Assembly: GCF_900636965.1 (NCBI RefSeq)
Contig: NZ_LR134331.1
Coordinates: 930,001 to 994,000, forward strand
Length of the DNA: 64,000 nt
Direction: 5' to 3'
Origin: Lacticaseibacillus rhamnosus
Lineage (GTDB): Bacteria > Bacillota > Bacilli > Lactobacillales > Lactobacillaceae
In this document: positions 1-8,768 of the stretch, in pieces
Numbering within the stretch: the first letter of the stretch is position 1
Layout: every line of letters starts with the position of its first letter
The notes under the pieces: model-generated
The model's database searches: none
Seen by the model: only the letters and a program-made list of their open reading frames with translations
What the model was told of the DNA's origin: nothing
Position numbers and translations under genes: made by a program

Positions 1-404
1 TCGAGCTAGCAACAAAGTACAAAGAACCAAAGACGGTGATTAATGCCATTGCGTCCCATCATGGTGACGTTGAACCAACTAGTGTCATTTCGGTACTAGT
101 CGCCGCCGCTGATGCTATTTCCGCCGCTCGTCCAGGCGCGCGGTCGGAATCACTTGAAAATTACCTGCATCGCTTAGAGAAATTGGAGGCTATTGCCAAC
201 AGTCATGCTGGCGTTGACCATAGTTTCGCGATCCAGGCCGGTCGTGAAGTACGGGTGATCGTTCAGCCAGAAAAACTTTCTGATGATCAGAGTGTCATTT
301 TGGCTCGCGACATTCGCAATGAAATTGAAAAAGAATTAGAGTATCCGGGTCACATCAAGGTTACAGTCATTCGAGAAACCCGAACCGTTGAATATGCTAA
401 ATAA
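1..404 (+). CDS. rny: Ribonuclease Y, C-terminal part (cut by window start)
   Basis: The reading frame enters the window at base 3 and has no start codon inside it, so only about the last 133 residues are seen. RNase Y is a membrane-anchored endoribonuclease that starts mRNA decay in Firmicutes. The visible part contains the end of the HD domain (ASHHGD, then [22 protein letters not shown]) and the conserved C-terminal region with [19 protein letters not shown]. It ends in EYAK, as family members do. The GTG at 36 is an internal valine, not a start. A terminator follows at 446. The identity is secure from the HD-region and tail motifs. Confidence 0.93.
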
Positions 405-445
405 GTTTGCAGTTAGGCCTTATTAAAGGGCACTATATGTAAACC

Positions 446-486
446 AAAAAGATCCGCAAGCGGTAATTGAGCTTGCGGATCTTTTT
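446..486. terminator. Bidirectional terminator between rny and yigZ
   Basis: The stem is AAAAAGATCCGCAAGC paired with GCTTGCGGATCTTTTT around a 9-base loop. It is perfectly complementary and has A-runs and T-runs at both ends, so it can end the + strand rny transcript and the convergent - strand yigZ transcript. Confidence 0.92.
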
Positions 487-492
487 GCGTTT

Positions 493-1146
493 TTAAGGCT
501 TGTGAACTTCTGACGTGGCATATGGGACCTCACGATACTGACTTGTACCGATCTGTGGGTCAAATTGGCCGTGTAGGAAATCCTTGATTAAGGCGAGGTT
601 CTTGTCTAACTGGTCAGCATCAAGATGTAACGTCAGTGTCACTGCTACGCCATAATCAATGGTTGCGATTGTGAGGTTGTGCGTTTCTAAAAAATGCTGC
701 AGTGGATTAAGATCCGCATATGGAATCTGAAAAGTAACAGCCTTTTGCTTAATTCGGGCTACAATGCCAATTGTTTCAATTGCGGCGTTGACATTGCCGG
801 CATAAGCGCGAATCAGACCGCCGGCACCAAGCTTGATCCCGCCAAAATAACGCGTCGTCACGGCGAGTGTATCGCGAAGTTCATGTTGCAAGAGGCCTTC
901 AAGTGTCGGGGAGCCAGCAGTTCCGGATGGTTCGCCGTTATCGCTGGCCCGCTGGATTTGGTTTTCGTTACCGAGCACGTAAGCAAAGACATTGTGATTT
1001 GCTTTGGCATGCTCGTGGCTGATGCGATCAATAATAGCCTTTGCCTCGTCTTCATCATGAATACGAGCGAGGTGGGTGATGAAACGAGACTTTTTAATGA
1101 TTTGAGTGTAATTTCCGGATTCTTTTATGGTGAGATATGGCTTCAT
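493..1146 (-). CDS. yigZ: YigZ/IMPACT family protein (UPF0029)
   Basis: A 217-residue protein of the YigZ/IMPACT family. It has an N-terminal UPF0029 domain (SRFITHLARI, then HNVFAYVLG, then DNGEPSGTAGSP and TTRYFGGIKLGAGGLIRAY) and a C-terminal DUF1949-like ferredoxin fold (residues about 140-205). These motifs are the family signature. The biochemical role is not settled; eukaryotic IMPACT acts in translational stress control. The start was set at the ATG ending at 1146 because AAAGGAG lies just upstream; an in-frame start further upstream has no such site. It is the only - strand gene in the window and is divergent from comFA, with start regions only about 30 bases apart. Confidence 0.9.
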   Translation of the reverse strand: MKPYLTIKESGNYTQIIKKSRFITHLARIHDEDEAKAIIDRISHEHAKANHNVFAYVLGNENQIQRASDNGEPSGTAGSPTLEGLLQHELRDTLAVTTRYFGGIKLGAGGLIRAYAGNVNAAIETIGIVARIKQKAVTFQIPYADLNPLQHFLETHNLTIATIDYGVAVTLTLHLDADQLDKNLALIKDFLHGQFDPQIGTSQYREVPYATSEVHKP

Positions 1147-1176
1147 TATGCGTAATCTCCTTTTGAGGTGATGAAA

Positions 1177-2442
1177 ATGGATCTGGCAGGTGCCCAACTC
1201 ACACAGCGTGAACTGGCGCGTTTAGCTGTCTCTAATATATCACACGCAACTGTTGTGCCGGCATTGGTAAAAGACCATCATCAGTGGCAATGTCAGCGAT
1301 GTTGCAGCCGAAGACCTGTTGCACTGCCAGATGGCCGAATTTATTGTCCGGAGTGTGTTGCTTTAGGACGACTGACCAATGCCGATCATCTTTATCGGTT
1401 TGAACAGGCGCATCTGCCGGTTGGTGATGGTCAATTAACCTGGCATGGTTTACTAACACCTGATCAACAGGCGGCATCGGATGCATTACAGGCGAGTGTC
1501 GCAGCAGGTCGTGAACATTTGATTTGGGCGGTTACCGGGGCGGGGAAGACTGAAATGCTTTTTCCGACTATTGCCCAGCTGATCCAGCAGCAAAAGCGGG
1601 TGGCCATTGTTTCACCACGAATTGACGTGATTCGGGAACTGGCACCACGATTTCGAACGGCATTTGCAACCACACCCATTTCCGTGCGTTATGGTGGGCA
1701 TTTTGATCAAACGGATAGTGATTTGCTCTTAGCAACGGTTCATCAATTATTACGCTTTTATCGGGCATTTGACTTAATTGTCGTAGATGAAGTTGACGCG
1801 TTTCCTATGCGCGGAACACCAATGTTACATCAAGCAGTGAGGCAGGCACGCCGCGGCTCGGTTGCTTATTTGACTGCCACTCCTGATCGTCAATTAAAAC
1901 AGGCAATTCGGCGGGGGCGGCTTGGGGTTAGTCGACTTTTTCGCCGTTTTCACGGGCATCCATTACCGGTTCCTCGGATTCAATTAGTGAACTTACGGCA
2001 TGTGCCCCATTCGCTTCCCAAAGCAGTCATTATGTGGGTGCAGCAAGTGCTAGCGACTAAAAGAGTCTGTCTGTTGTTTGTGCCGAAGATTAGTTGGGCA
2101 GAACAACTTGCCGGTAAGTTGCGCCAAATAGGGCTAAAGGCGGCTGGTGTTGCGAGTACTGATGCGCAGCGGGCGGAAAAGGTTACAGCATTTCGACAAG
2201 GACAATTGGAGGTTTTAGTGACGACAACAATTCTGGAAAGAGGCGTTACCGTCCCTCGCTGTGCGGTTGCAGTGCTAGCAGCGGCAGATCCCGAGTTTTC
2301 GGCATCAGCTTTAATTCAAATTGCCGGTCGAGCTGGTCGGGCAGCGGATAGTCCGGACGATCCGGTTGTCTTCTTTTCCGATCGTTATACCCTTGCGATG
2401 TTGGCAGCCAGACGCCAAATTGTGATGATGAATGGCAGGTGA
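1177..2442 (+). CDS. comFA: ComFA, DNA uptake ATPase/helicase
   Basis: A DEAD-box type ATPase that drives inward transport of single-stranded DNA in competent Firmicutes, acting at the inner face of the membrane with ComEC and ComFC. Seen: an N-terminal four-cysteine zinc site (CQRCC and CPEC, residues about 37-60), Walker A TGAGKT, a DEVD Walker B, the TATPD motif III and a C-terminal GRAGR helicase motif VI. The start chosen is the ATG at 1177, placed 8 bases after GAGG; the GTG at 1168 and ATG at 1171 are in frame but sit inside that site. The 421-residue length is normal, and no interruption is seen, so this competence gene looks intact. It runs directly into comFC. Confidence 0.93.
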   Translation: MDLAGAQLTQRELARLAVSNISHATVVPALVKDHHQWQCQRCCSRRPVALPDGRIYCPECVALGRLTNADHLYRFEQAHLPVGDGQLTWHGLLTPDQQAASDALQASVAAGREHLIWAVTGAGKTEMLFPTIAQLIQQQKRVAIVSPRIDVIRELAPRFRTAFATTPISVRYGGHFDQTDSDLLLATVHQLLRFYRAFDLIVVDEVDAFPMRGTPMLHQAVRQARRGSVAYLTATPDRQLKQAIRRGRLGVSRLFRRFHGHPLPVPRIQLVNLRHVPHSLPKAVIMWVQQVLATKRVCLLFVPKISWAEQLAGKLRQIGLKAAGVASTDAQRAEKVTAFRQGQLEVLVTTTILERGVTVPRCAVAVLAAADPEFSASALIQIAGRAGRAADSPDDPVVFFSDRYTLAMLAARRQIVMMNGR

Positions 2443-2447
2443 AGACG

Positions 2448-3119
2448 ATGCGCTGTATTGGTTGTACCCGCCCGACAGATCGCGGCTTGAAGCTGACAAC
2501 GTTATTTTCCCGTGGTCCATTGCTAGCGCCGAGGTTATGTCACAGTTGCTTGAGCCAATTTAGTTTCATTACCGGTATAACCTGCTCCGGCTGCGGGCGA
2601 ATGCAGGTAGCCGCGGAGCCGTGTTTGGACTGTCGAAAATGGGCGAAGCATGGGCCGCTTTTAAATAACCGGGCCTTATTTGTGTATGACGCAAAAATGA
2701 AGGCGTGGATTTACCAATATAAAGGACTGGGTGACTATCGGCTGCATGTAGCTTTTCAGGATTTGATTGCCGAGCGTCTGCGACATGCAGAAGCGTTGGT
2801 CCCCATTCCAAGCGAAGCTAAACATTATGAATGGCGCGGGTTTGATCCGATTTTAGGATTATTTGGTTGCCTGCCATTACAAAACTGGCTCCAAAAGTCG
2901 GCAACAGCGCGACCACAAGCTCAAAAGACCCGCCGAGAACGGCTGAAGACGCCACAAAGTTTTCGGGTGCTCGTTTCAGCCAAAACCTTAAACCGCGTGC
3001 GTCAGATAACATTGCTTGATGATTTGTATACGACAGGGCGGACGTTGTACCACGCGCGGGATGCTTTAGTGGCTGCCGGTTTCAAGGGGACTATCCAGGC
3101 GTTTACATTAATTCGGTGA
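2448..3119 (+). CDS. comFC: ComFC/GntX family phosphoribosyltransferase-like competence protein
   Basis: The partner of ComFA in DNA uptake. It has an N-terminal zinc-finger region with CxxC pairs (CIGC, CHSC, CSGC, CLDC) and a C-terminal phosphoribosyltransferase fold with the PRPP loop LLDDLYTTGRT near residue 185. The coding sequence follows comFA immediately. A GTG at 2439 would overlap the comFA stop, but the ATG at 2448 has AGGTGA at a proper distance and matches the M-x-C start usual for the family, so it was preferred. The length (223 residues) is normal. The exact catalytic role of the family is unknown. Confidence 0.9.
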   Translation: MRCIGCTRPTDRGLKLTTLFSRGPLLAPRLCHSCLSQFSFITGITCSGCGRMQVAAEPCLDCRKWAKHGPLLNNRALFVYDAKMKAWIYQYKGLGDYRLHVAFQDLIAERLRHAEALVPIPSEAKHYEWRGFDPILGLFGCLPLQNWLQKSATARPQAQKTRRERLKTPQSFRVLVSAKTLNRVRQITLLDDLYTTGRTLYHARDALVAAGFKGTIQAFTLIR

Positions 3120-3132
3120 AATGTGGCTTTTG

Positions 3133-3162
3133 TTGTGTCTGGTGGTAACATTCGGGTATAAT
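3133..3162 (+). promoter_or_regulatory. Promoter of hpf
   Basis: TTGTGT, 18 bases, then a perfect TATAAT at 3157-3162. It lies in the gap between comFC and hpf, about 80 bases before the hpf start. Confidence 0.65.
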
Positions 3163-3200
3163 GAAGGTGGAGATTGGAAGGGTTTTACCCCAGCCAATCA

Positions 3201-3224
3201 GCGTGTAAGCGTTTGCCTACACGC
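3201..3224 (+). promoter_or_regulatory. cre-like site inside a hairpin in the hpf leader
   Basis: GCGTGTA at 3201 pairs with TACACGC ending at 3224. Inside it, TGTAAGCGTTTGCC (3204-3217) fits the CcpA cre consensus TGWNANCGNTNWCA at 12 of 14 positions. It sits downstream of the -10, where a repressor could block elongation. From memory, the hpf homologue yfiA of Lactococcus is under CcpA control; the assignment here is inference. Confidence 0.5.
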
Positions 3225-3243
3225 AGGAAAGGGGAGAAGTTTT

Positions 3244-3801
3244 ATGCTCACATACAATGTTCGTGGCGAAAACATCGAAGTCACCGAAGCCATCAGAAAT
3301 TACGTGGAGAAGCGGATTAGCAAACTGAACAAGTTCTTTGGTGGTTCAGTTACTGCGACAGCGCACGTCAATTTGAAGGTTTACCCAGATAAGACCGCAA
3401 AAGTAGAAGTGACGATCCCGCTGTCGTTCTTGACCCTGCGTGCGGAAGAAACCAGTCCGGATCTGTACGCCAGCATTGATCTTGTTACTGACAAGCTGGA
3501 GCGGCAGGTGCGTAAGTTCAAAACCAAGATTAATCGCAAGTCACGTGAAAAAGGCTTTGGTCAGATTGACATCGATAGCAATGCACCGGCTGAACCGAAA
3601 CCGGCCGAAGATGATGATAATCTGAAGGTTGTGCGAACAAAACGCGTTTCGTTAAAACCAATGGATTCACAGGAAGCCATTTTACAGATGGATATGCTGG
3701 GCCACAACTTCTTTATCTTCGAAGATGCAGATACAAATGGCACGAGCATTGTTTACAAGCGTCGTGATGGCCGTTATGGCTTGATTGAAACGAACGAATA
3801 A
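3244..3801 (+). CDS. hpf: Long-form ribosome hibernation promoting factor
   Basis: A 185-residue long HPF that dimerises 70S ribosomes into 100S particles when growth stops. The N-terminal domain (residues 1-100, YNVRGENIEVTEAIRNYVEKRISKL) is the S30EA/YfiA fold that enters the decoding site. The C-terminal domain (about 125-180, VRTKRVSLKPMDSQEAILQMDMLGHNFFIFEDADT) is the dimerisation module that defines the long form. The start at the ATG 3244 is set by GGGGAG 9 bases upstream; the frame is open further upstream but that part is leader. It has its own promoter with a cre-like site, which fits induction on sugar depletion. Confidence 0.95.
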   Translation: MLTYNVRGENIEVTEAIRNYVEKRISKLNKFFGGSVTATAHVNLKVYPDKTAKVEVTIPLSFLTLRAEETSPDLYASIDLVTDKLERQVRKFKTKINRKSREKGFGQIDIDSNAPAEPKPAEDDDNLKVVRTKRVSLKPMDSQEAILQMDMLGHNFFIFEDADTNGTSIVYKRRDGRYGLIETNE

Positions 3802-3823
3802 TAGCGATTTTCTTAAAAGAGAG

Positions 3824-3857
3824 GCAAGGCTGCTGCTTATCGGCGGGCTTGCTTTTT
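3824..3857 (+). terminator. Terminator after hpf
   Basis: GCAAGGCTGCTG pairs imperfectly with CGGCGGGCTTGC and is followed by TTTTTATTT. Confidence 0.75.
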
Positions 3858-3944
3858 ATTTGCCTGTCAGCTCCATCATGCCTATAAAACGATGCGTGTG
3901 GCTATTGCAGTTTATGAGAAGTGTGGCAATTAATGTGATTTTTG

Positions 3945-4257
3945 ACGCGGGGATCTGCATTTAAGGATCTTGGTCGCAATTGGCCAAGAGCGGGCCATCA
4001 CGCTTAAGGCTACTTATGTTCTGGCTTACGCTCATAACGCGCTCCCCGGCGCAGAAGTCTGCGTGTAAGGACCTCAGACGCAATGGCCAAAGTGTGGTTA
4101 TCACGTTCAAGGACGCTAATGTTCTGGTTTATGCCCATAACGCGTTCGCCAGCCCAGAAACCTGCACATAAGGACCTTGGGCGCAATGACCAAACCCGGG
4201 TCATCACGCCCAAGGCCGCTTATGCTCCGGTTTCTAACCGGGCTGGCTCACGCTCAC
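3945..4257 (+). repeat. Block A of the intergenic hairpin repeat family (three units)
   Basis: Three degenerate units, at about 3945-4032, 4034-4133 and 4139-4257, fill most of the hpf-secA gap. The last is complete: arm GCCAGCCC-AGAAACC is matched by GGTTTCT...GGGCTGGC, with inner stem AAGGACCTTGG-GCG against CGCCCAAGGCC. The first two lack part of the right arm; the joint between units two and three recurs in block D. There is no credible ORF. The same family is found at 32744, 33968, 40117, 52184 and 60903. Confidence 0.85.
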
Positions 4258-4284
4258 CAAGTTATTTTCAATCTCCCCTTTAAA

Positions 4285-4340
4285 ATGTTAAGATGTTAGA
4301 ATGTATAAATGTTAAGATGTATAAATGTTAGAATGATTAA
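4285..4340 (+). repeat. Seven 8-bp tandem repeats in the secA leader
   Basis: Exactly 56 bases divide into seven 8-base units: ATGTTAAG, ATGTTAGA, ATGTATAA, ATGTTAAG, ATGTATAA, ATGTTAGA, ATGATTAA. They contain -10-like hexamers (TAAGAT, TAGAAT, TATAAA) and end 44 bases before the secA start, so they probably include the promoter. Confidence 0.85.
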
Positions 4341-4384
4341 AGTAGTGTTAGTTCTACGAGGTTTCGACAGAGAGGAATCCATTA

Positions 4385-6748
4385 ATGGCCAATATTCTTA
4401 GAAAATGGGTCGAAAGCGATAAGCGAGAAATCGGTCGCCTCGGCAAAATCGCTGATCAAGTTCAGCGCTATGAAGATGAATATGCAGCATTATCAGATGA
4501 TCAATTAAAAGCAAATACCCAAAAATTCAAGGATCGCCTTGCAGCAGGGGCAACGTTAGACGATATTTTACCGGAAGCTTTTGCCACCGCGCGTGAAGGG
4601 GCTAAACGAGTTTTAGGGTTATTCCCGTTTCGGGTTCAAATTATTGGCGGGATCGTTTTACATGAAGGCAATATTGCGGAAATGAAAACCGGTGAAGGTA
4701 AAACTTTGACGGCAACCATGCCCGTTTATTTGAATGCCTTGACTGGTAAAGGTGTCCACGTGGTTACCGTTAACGAGTACTTGTCCACGCGTGATGCAAC
4801 GGAAATGGGCGAGTTGTACAATTGGCTCGGTCTCAGCGTCGGGTTGAATCTTAACTCCAAGAACAGTGACGAAAAACGCGAAGCCTATAATTGCGATATC
4901 ACTTATTCCACCAATAGTGAACTCGGCTTTGACTATTTGCGAGACAACATGGTGGTTTATAAGGAACAGATGGTACAACGGCCACTGAATTTTGCAATTG
5001 TTGATGAAGTTGATTCGATTCTCATTGATGAGGCCCGGACGCCTTTGATTATTTCCGGTGGCGCAGAAAAGACAACCGGCCTTTATATTCGGGCGGACCG
5101 CTTCGTTAAGACGCTTAAAGCCGATACTGATTACAAGATTGACTGGCCAACGAAGACCATTTCGCTCACTGAAAGCGGCATTCGCAAAGCCGAAAAGAAT
5201 TTTGGCTTGGATAACCTATACGATACCGAAAATACGGCTTTAACCCACCATATCGACCAAGCATTGCGGGCAAATTACATTATGCTTAAAGATATCGACT
5301 ATATGGTGTCTAACGGCGAAGTGCTGATTGTCGATCAATTTACCGGTCGGGCAATGGAAGGCCGGCGCTATTCCGATGGCTTGCATCAGGCAATTGAAGC
5401 CAAAGAAGGGGTACAAATCCAGGATGAAAATAAGACGATGGCTAACATCACTTATCAAAACTTCTTCCGGATGTACACCAAGCTGGCAGGGATGACTGGG
5501 ACCGCTAAAACGGAGCAAGAAGAGTTCCGCGAAATCTATAATATGGAAGTTATTTCGGTTCCAACCAATAAACCGGTTATCCGGGTTGACTCACCGGATG
5601 TTTTGTACCCGACTTTGGATGCTAAATTCAATGCGGTTGTTGACGATATCAAAAAACGCCATAAAAAAGGACAGCCGATTCTGGTTGGGACGGTTGCGAT
5701 TGAGTCGAGTGAACGCCTGAGTAAGCAATTAGATGATGAAAAGATCCCGCACACGGTTTTGAATGCGAAGAACCACTTTAAAGAAGCGGAAATCATCATG
5801 AATGCCGGGCAACGAGGCGCCGTGACAATTGCGACCAACATGGCTGGTCGTGGGACGGATATTAAATTAGGCCCTGGTGTCACCGAGTTAGGCGGTTTGG
5901 CTGTTATTGGGACTGAGCGGCATGAGAGTCGCCGAATTGATAATCAATTACGTGGCCGTTCCGGTCGTCAAGGTGATCCGGGTTCTACCCAATTTTACCT
6001 GAGTCTAGAAGATGACTTGATGAAACGGTTTGGCTCTGAGCGGATTAAAGCAATGCTGGATCGGTTCAAGGTTGCCGATGACGATCAGGTCATTCAAAGT
6101 CGAATGATCTCACGGCAGGTTGAATCAGCGCAGAAGCGTGTCGAAGGGAATAACTACGACACACGTAAAAACACGCTGCAGTATGATGATGTGATGCGTG
6201 AACAGCGTGAAGTCATCTATAAGCAGCGTCAGCAGATTATCAATGAAGACGAGACCCTCAAGCCCGTTTTGATGGCGATGATTAATCGAACCATCACCCG
6301 CATCGTTCAAACGCATACCCAAGGCGATCAAAAGGATTGGAATCTTGATGCGTTGTATGCTTGGATCACCGCAAACATGGCCGATCCGGAGAAATTCAAG
6401 CGCAGCGAACTTGATGGCAAGTCGCAAGATGAGCTCATCGGTTTACTGGCGGATATGGCTGAAAATAACTTCCAGCATAAAAACAAGCAACTTGGCGATG
6501 ACGCGCAGATGCTAGAATTCGAAAAAGTGGTCATCTTACGCGTTGTTGACTCAGCTTGGACGGATCACATTGACGCCATGGATCAACTACGCCAGTCTAT
6601 TGGTTTGCGTGGTTATGGGCAGATGAATCCGCTAGTCGAATATCAAGAAGAAGGCTACCGGATGTTTGAGGAAATGATTGCGTCAATTGATGATGATGTG
6701 ACCCGACTGTTCATGAAAGCCGAAATTCGGCAAAATATTCGCCGTTAA
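4385..6748 (+). CDS. secA: SecA preprotein translocase ATPase
   Basis: The motor ATPase that pushes unfolded secretory proteins through SecYEG; SecG is encoded at 54705. Seen: Walker A TGEGKT (about residues 101-107), the DEVD box (about 207-210), [18 protein letters not shown] sequence, the preprotein crosslinking domain, motif [12 protein letters not shown], and the helical scaffold and wing domains up to [22 protein letters not shown]. The 787-residue protein ends in [11 protein letters not shown], so the C-terminal zinc-binding SEC-C tail found in Bacillus and Escherichia SecA is absent; other lactobacilli also have shortened tails as far as I recall. The ATG at 4385 follows AGAGAGGAA. 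It is probably transcribed alone, given the terminator at 6762. Confidence 0.97.
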   Translation: MANILRKWVESDKREIGRLGKIADQVQRYEDEYAALSDDQLKANTQKFKDRLAAGATLDDILPEAFATAREGAKRVLGLFPFRVQIIGGIVLHEGNIAEMKTGEGKTLTATMPVYLNALTGKGVHVVTVNEYLSTRDATEMGELYNWLGLSVGLNLNSKNSDEKREAYNCDITYSTNSELGFDYLRDNMVVYKEQMVQRPLNFAIVDEVDSILIDEARTPLIISGGAEKTTGLYIRADRFVKTLKADTDYKIDWPTKTISLTESGIRKAEKNFGLDNLYDTENTALTHHIDQALRANYIMLKDIDYMVSNGEVLIVDQFTGRAMEGRRYSDGLHQAIEAKEGVQIQDENKTMANITYQNFFRMYTKLAGMTGTAKTEQEEFREIYNMEVISVPTNKPVIRVDSPDVLYPTLDAKFNAVVDDIKKRHKKGQPILVGTVAIESSERLSKQLDDEKIPHTVLNAKNHFKEAEIIMNAGQRGAVTIATNMAGRGTDIKLGPGVTELGGLAVIGTERHESRRIDNQLRGRSGRQGDPGSTQFYLSLEDDLMKRFGSERIKAMLDRFKVADDDQVIQSRMISRQVESAQKRVEGNNYDTRKNTLQYDDVMREQREVIYKQRQQIINEDETLKPVLMAMINRTITRIVQTHTQGDQKDWNLDALYAWITANMADPEKFKRSELDGKSQDELIGLLADMAENNFQHKNKQLGDDAQMLEFEKVVILRVVDSAWTDHIDAMDQLRQSIGLRGYGQMNPLVEYQEEGYRMFEEMIASIDDDVTRLFMKAEIRQNIRR

Positions 6749-6761
6749 TGGTGAACCGGCG

Positions 6762-6803
6762 CCCCGGCACTGCAAGCTCAAATTTGCGGTACTGGGGTGT
6801 TTT
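6762..6803 (+). terminator. Terminator after secA
   Basis: CCCCGGCACTGCAA pairs with TTGCGGTACTGGGG (14 positions, one mismatch, two wobble pairs) and is followed by TGTTTT. Confidence 0.75.
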
Positions 6804-6888
6804 GAGGATAACAGAAGCAGAAGCTAAATGTGGGATTGAGGCAACCCAGTCATCACTAGAATCAACTTAAAAAAGAGGAGCAATTATC

Positions 6889-8005
6889 ATGGAACTCAGT
6901 GTCATGCGTAACACCTTGGCCGCCATGCGAACCAAAATAAATCAATTCAGGGGGTCTCTTTGACCTCGATGCGCTGAATGAACGCATTAGTGAAAATGAA
7001 GGTAGAATGGCGGAACCGGGCTTTTGGGATGATTCGGAAGCAGCACAAAAAGTGATCGATGCCAACAATAAACTCAAAGAAAAACACGATCGCTTTTACG
7101 CACTTGAAAATGAACTGGAAGATCTTGAGGCCGGATTGGAGTTGTTACAAGACGAACCCGATCCGGATTTGCAACACGAAGAAGAGACCAAGCTTAAAGA
7201 TCTGCAGGAAAAACTTGATCAGTATGAGATGCAGTTGCTTTTAAATGGGCCATATGACCACAATAATGCAATTCTCGAAATTCATCCCGGTGCAGGTGGT
7301 ACGGAATCACAAGACTGGGGTTCGATGTTGATGCGGATGTATCAGCGCTGGGCCGACCAGAATGGCTTCAAGGTTGAAGTTGCTGATTACCAACCTGGTG
7401 ATGAAGCCGGCATCAAAAGTGTGACGCTTTTGATCAACGGTGAAAACGCATATGGCTTATTGAAAAGTGAAAAAGGCGTCCATCGCCTCGTCCGCATTTC
7501 GCCATTTGATTCCGCCGGCCGCCGTCATACCAGTTTTGCCTCGGTTGATGTGATGCCGGAGCTTGATAATTCAATTGAAGTCGATATTCGCCCAGAGGAT
7601 ATCAAAATGGAAGTCTTTCGGTCCAGTGGTGCTGGTGGTCAGCATATCAACAAGACTTCCAGTGCGGTTCGGCTGATTCATCTGCCGACCGGGATTGTCA
7701 CTTCCAGTCAGGCACAACGATCACAATTTCAGAACAAGGCCACGGCAATGGCGATGTTGAAGGCCAAGTTGTATCAGCGTGAAGAGGAAGCCAAAAAGGC
7801 CAAAGCCAAAGCCATTCAAGGCGAGCAAAAAGATGTTGCTTTTGGTTCACAGATTCGGTCTTACGTTTTCCACCCGTACACGATGGTCAAGGATCACCGA
7901 ACGAATTACGAAACCGGTAATGGGCAGGCAGTGATGGATGGCGATCTTAATCCATTTATCAATGCATACTTGCAATGGGAGCTCGCCCAGAAAAATCCTG
8001 ATTAA
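6889..8005 (+). CDS. prfB: Peptide chain release factor 2, with programmed +1 frameshift
   Basis: RF2 reads UGA and UAA stop codons. The coding sequence is split. Codons 1-24 run 6889-6960 in one frame and end at an in-frame TGA (6961-6963). Translation then skips T6961 and continues at GAC 6962 in the next frame to 8005, giving 371 residues. The shift site has the classic form: AGGGGG (6949-6954), 3 bases, CTT TGA C. Low RF2 lets the ribosome slip, so the protein controls its own synthesis. The second part has the SPF motif (RISPFDSAG) for stop recognition and the catalytic GGQ ([16 protein letters not shown]). The AAAGAGGAG ribosome binding site precedes the ATG at 6889. Do not read this as a pseudogene. 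Confidence 0.97.
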
Positions 8006-8042
8006 ACTGTAACCTGCCTGAAATCTTGCTGACTTAATCGGC

Positions 8043-8051
8043 TGTTATACT
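8043..8051 (+). promoter_or_regulatory. Extended -10 promoter before ftsE
   Basis: TGTTATACT (TGn plus TATACT) lies 31 bases before the ftsE start. No good -35 is seen at the usual distance. Confidence 0.45.
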
Positions 8052-8081
8052 AATCCTAGCTTAGAAAAAGGAGCAAAATGC

Positions 8082-8768
8082 ATGATTCAAATGGAAAACG
8101 TGACGAAACAGTATGCTAACGGCGTCACTGCCATTAAGGATTTGAATCTTAAAATCCAGGATGGTGAGTTTGTTTACGTCATCGGTCCTAGTGGTGCCGG
8201 GAAATCAACGTTCGTTAAAATGCTGTATCATGAATTAAAGCCGTCCAGCGGTAGTATTAAAATTGATGATTTTGATTTTTCAACCATGAAGCCGTCGCAG
8301 GTGCCATTTTTGCGTCGTCACATCGGGATCGTCTTTCAGGATTTCAAACTTTTACCACGCTTGACGGTGTACGAGAATGTGGCTTATGCGATGCAAGTCA
8401 TTGAAGCGCCGGACGATAAAATTAAAGACCGCGTGCTCGAAGTATTAGGACTCGTTGGCTTGGAACAGAAATTGCGGCGTTTTCCTGATGAATTATCCGG
8501 TGGTGAACAGCAGCGGGTGTCAGTAGCGCGTGCAATTGTCAACAAGCCTAAAGTGTTGATTGCTGACGAACCGACTGGGAACCTTGATCCGCAAACCTCC
8601 GATGAAATTGTTGATATTCTTGAACGTATCAATGCAAATGGAACAACGGTGATCATGGCAACCCATAACAAGGATATTGTGAATGAACGTCAACACCGGC
8701 TACTCGAAATTGCCGGGGGTCGCTTAGTGCGTGACGAAGAAGGAGGCACATACGGCAATGAAGAGTAA
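8082..8768 (+). CDS. ftsE: Cell division ABC ATPase FtsE
   Basis: The ATPase of the FtsEX complex, which in Gram-positive bacteria switches on peptidoglycan hydrolases at the membrane. A 228-residue single ABC domain: Walker A GPSGAGKST (about residues 35-43), Q-loop IVFQDFKLLPRLTVYENV, signature LSGGEQQRVSVARA, Walker B VLIADEPTGNLD and switch histidine in ATHN. Together with the following ftsX, which starts 11 bases before its stop, the identification is firm. AAAAAGGAGC lies before the ATG at 8082. FtsE and FtsX are translationally coupled. Confidence 0.96.
   Translation: MIQMENVTKQYANGVTAIKDLNLKIQDGEFVYVIGPSGAGKSTFVKMLYHELKPSSGSIKIDDFDFSTMKPSQVPFLRRHIGIVFQDFKLLPRLTVYENVAYAMQVIEAPDDKIKDRVLEVLGLVGLEQKLRRFPDELSGGEQQRVSVARAIVNKPKVLIADEPTGNLDPQTSDEIVDILERINANGTTVIMATHNKDIVNERQHRLLEIAGGRLVRDEEGGTYGNEE

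Noticed and set aside
36-404. A complete small gene starting at GTG 36
   Set aside because: The frame is open to the window edge and the sequence continues RNase Y upstream, so this is the end of a larger gene.
694-1155. A 153-codon ORF opposite yigZ
   Set aside because: It is the antisense of a well-recognised family protein, lacks a ribosome binding site and has no family features.
4083-4283. ORFs inside the hairpin repeats (also 32882-33094 and 40066-40299)
   Set aside because: The repeats give similar peptides by chance in several frames; stems, not codons, are conserved.
7007-8005. RF2 as a 332-residue protein starting at ATG 7007
   Set aside because: The frameshift signal and the start at 6889 with a strong ribosome site explain the full protein.
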